64,000 bases of DNA, taken from Rhodococcus sp. B50 (GTDB taxonomy: Bacteria; Actinomycetota; Actinomycetes; Mycobacteriales; Mycobacteriaceae). A program made the translations under genes and the position numbers. How positions within the stretch are numbered: position 1 is the stretch's first letter; every line of letters starts with the position of its first letter. Below are positions 63,516 to 64,000 of this stretch, one piece after another. The notes under the pieces are model-generated. The model saw nothing but the letters and a program-made list of their open reading frames with translations, did not search any database and was not told the DNA's origin. The DNA is taken from NCBI RefSeq assembly GCF_013602415.1, contig NZ_WPAG02000003.1:682001-746000 (forward strand), read 5' to 3'.

Positions 63516-63863
63516 TCAGGCCGGCACGCGGGACTCACGAAAGATTGAGGCTAGCTGGCGGATGTTATTGATTACGTCCGATGCAGTCGGTTCTCGGACT
63601 GGATTAGCGCTCCACCCATAGATGGATTTCTCGGTCGAACTTTGTGCCGGCTGGAGGCTCGGGCGAACTGCCCTCGCCGGTCCCTGCCTCTGAGGGGCTG
63701 ATGCCGGTTGTGGGAAGCGCTTCCTCAGCTCGTTGGCCGCAGGTGCCTCTACGGTGCTAGACGCGGACTTGACGAACTCGCCTTGTTCCTTAAGGGCGTG
63801 AAGTACTTCTCGTGATGTGACGCCCAGCTCTTGGGCGAGTTGGTGTACTCGGAGCTTCCCCAT
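63516..63863 (-). CDS. stand-alone IF-2 N-terminal-domain protein
   Basis: 115 residues. Residues 1-50 (GKLRVHQLAQELGVTSREVL, KEQGEFVKSASSTVEAPAA) match the IF2_N domain that opens bacterial translation initiation factor IF-2. The rest (Pro/Gln-rich linker, IYGWSANPVREPTASDVINN) is unrelated to IF-2, and there is no GTPase domain. Possibly a nucleic-acid-binding accessory protein carried on actinobacterial plasmids. Confidence 0.8.
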   Translation of the reverse strand: MGKLRVHQLAQELGVTSREVLHALKEQGEFVKSASSTVEAPAANELRKRFPQPASAPQRQGPARAVRPSLQPAQSSTEKSIYGWSANPVREPTASDVINNIRQLASIFRESRVPA

Positions 63864-63896
63864 TTTGACCCTGCCTGAGTTCTTTGAGTGTGGAGA

Positions 63897-64000
63897 CTAT
63901 TCGGAGTCAGTGCCGGTGTTCTTGGTGCGCCGGCGGGGTTGGCGTAGGTCGGTGCGTGCGCCGCGTCCTGGACGGTTGCGGGCCCATTCGACGATCTCGC
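63897..64000 (-). CDS. C-terminal end of an unidentified protein (continues outside)
   Basis: The minus strand is open from the window edge to a TAG at 63897-63899: EIVEWARNRPGRGARTDLRQ, then PRRRTKNTGTDSE. A basic tail, no family recognised. It lies upstream of, and co-directional with, the IF2_N gene. Confidence 0.5.
   Translation of the reverse strand, partial: EIVEWARNRPGRGARTDLRQPRRRTKNTGTDSE

Overview
High-GC actinobacterial DNA, most likely Rhodococcus or a close relative and plausibly from a large catabolic plasmid or accessory chromosomal island. This rests on GC-rich codon use, GTG/TTG starts, a WhiB regulator, kinase/STAND LuxR-type regulators, an IdeR-type iron box, mycobacterial-style acyl-CoA and P450 modules, and a very high load of insertion sequences. 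No rRNA, tRNA or CRISPR array was recognised.

Layout. (1) 1-6667: end of an acyl-CoA pathway cluster (acyl-CoA dehydrogenase, thiolase, Rieske ferredoxin), a giant Ser/Thr kinase-STAND-LuxR regulator and a FadR-type GntR regulator. (2) 6.7-9.0 kb: debris (IS3 transposase remnant, beheaded AAA ATPase) and an intact WhiB gene. (3) 9.05-20.2 kb: a sugar-acid catabolic regulon. A leftward operon (zinc alcohol dehydrogenase, DUF1537-type sugar-acid kinase, RuBisCO-like protein) and a rightward group (GntR/UTRA regulator, KdgT-type permease, pyruvate kinase, then enolase beyond an IS3 insertion) are served by two near-copies of one promoter-operator cassette. (4) 20.2-28.7 kb: IS graveyard with IS701, IS3, IS630 (itself split by an IS3 copy), ISAzo13-type and IS30 pieces, a serine recombinase fragment and the 3' end of a group II intron.

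(5) 28.8-43.7 kb: a co-directional leftward catabolic cluster: flavin reductase, RibBA, flavin monooxygenase, VOC dioxygenase-like protein, FAH-family hydrolase, D-2-hydroxyacid dehydrogenase, APH-fold kinase, divergent enolase, Tat-lipoprotein metallo-hydrolase, 3-oxoacid CoA-transferase A/B, Dabb protein and thiolase, preceded by a STAND-LuxR regulator. My reading is oxidative ring opening, C-C hydrolysis, and then two branches: a 2-oxo acid reduced, phosphorylated and dehydrated to a PEP-type product, and a 3-oxoacid activated and thiolysed. (6) 43.8-49.1 kb: a Tn3-like fragment, resolvase, and a TetR-controlled reductase set. (7) 49.4-52 kb: one intact and one decayed IS256 element. (8) 52.1-56.9 kb: P450/ferredoxin/SDR/aldehyde dehydrogenase operon with divergent TetR. 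(9) 57-59.6 kb: a decayed ferric-siderophore ABC importer and an intact siderophore-interacting protein under an IdeR-like box. (10) 59.7-64 kb: IS701 remnant, CheY-like response regulator, IS1380 transposase, a stand-alone IF-2 N-domain protein and the tail of another gene.

The most unusual content is the enolase-containing operon in (5), whose enolase lacks a normally invariant histidine, and the RuBisCO-like/DUF1537 regulon in (3). Functions are read from motifs and gene context only; no database search was run.
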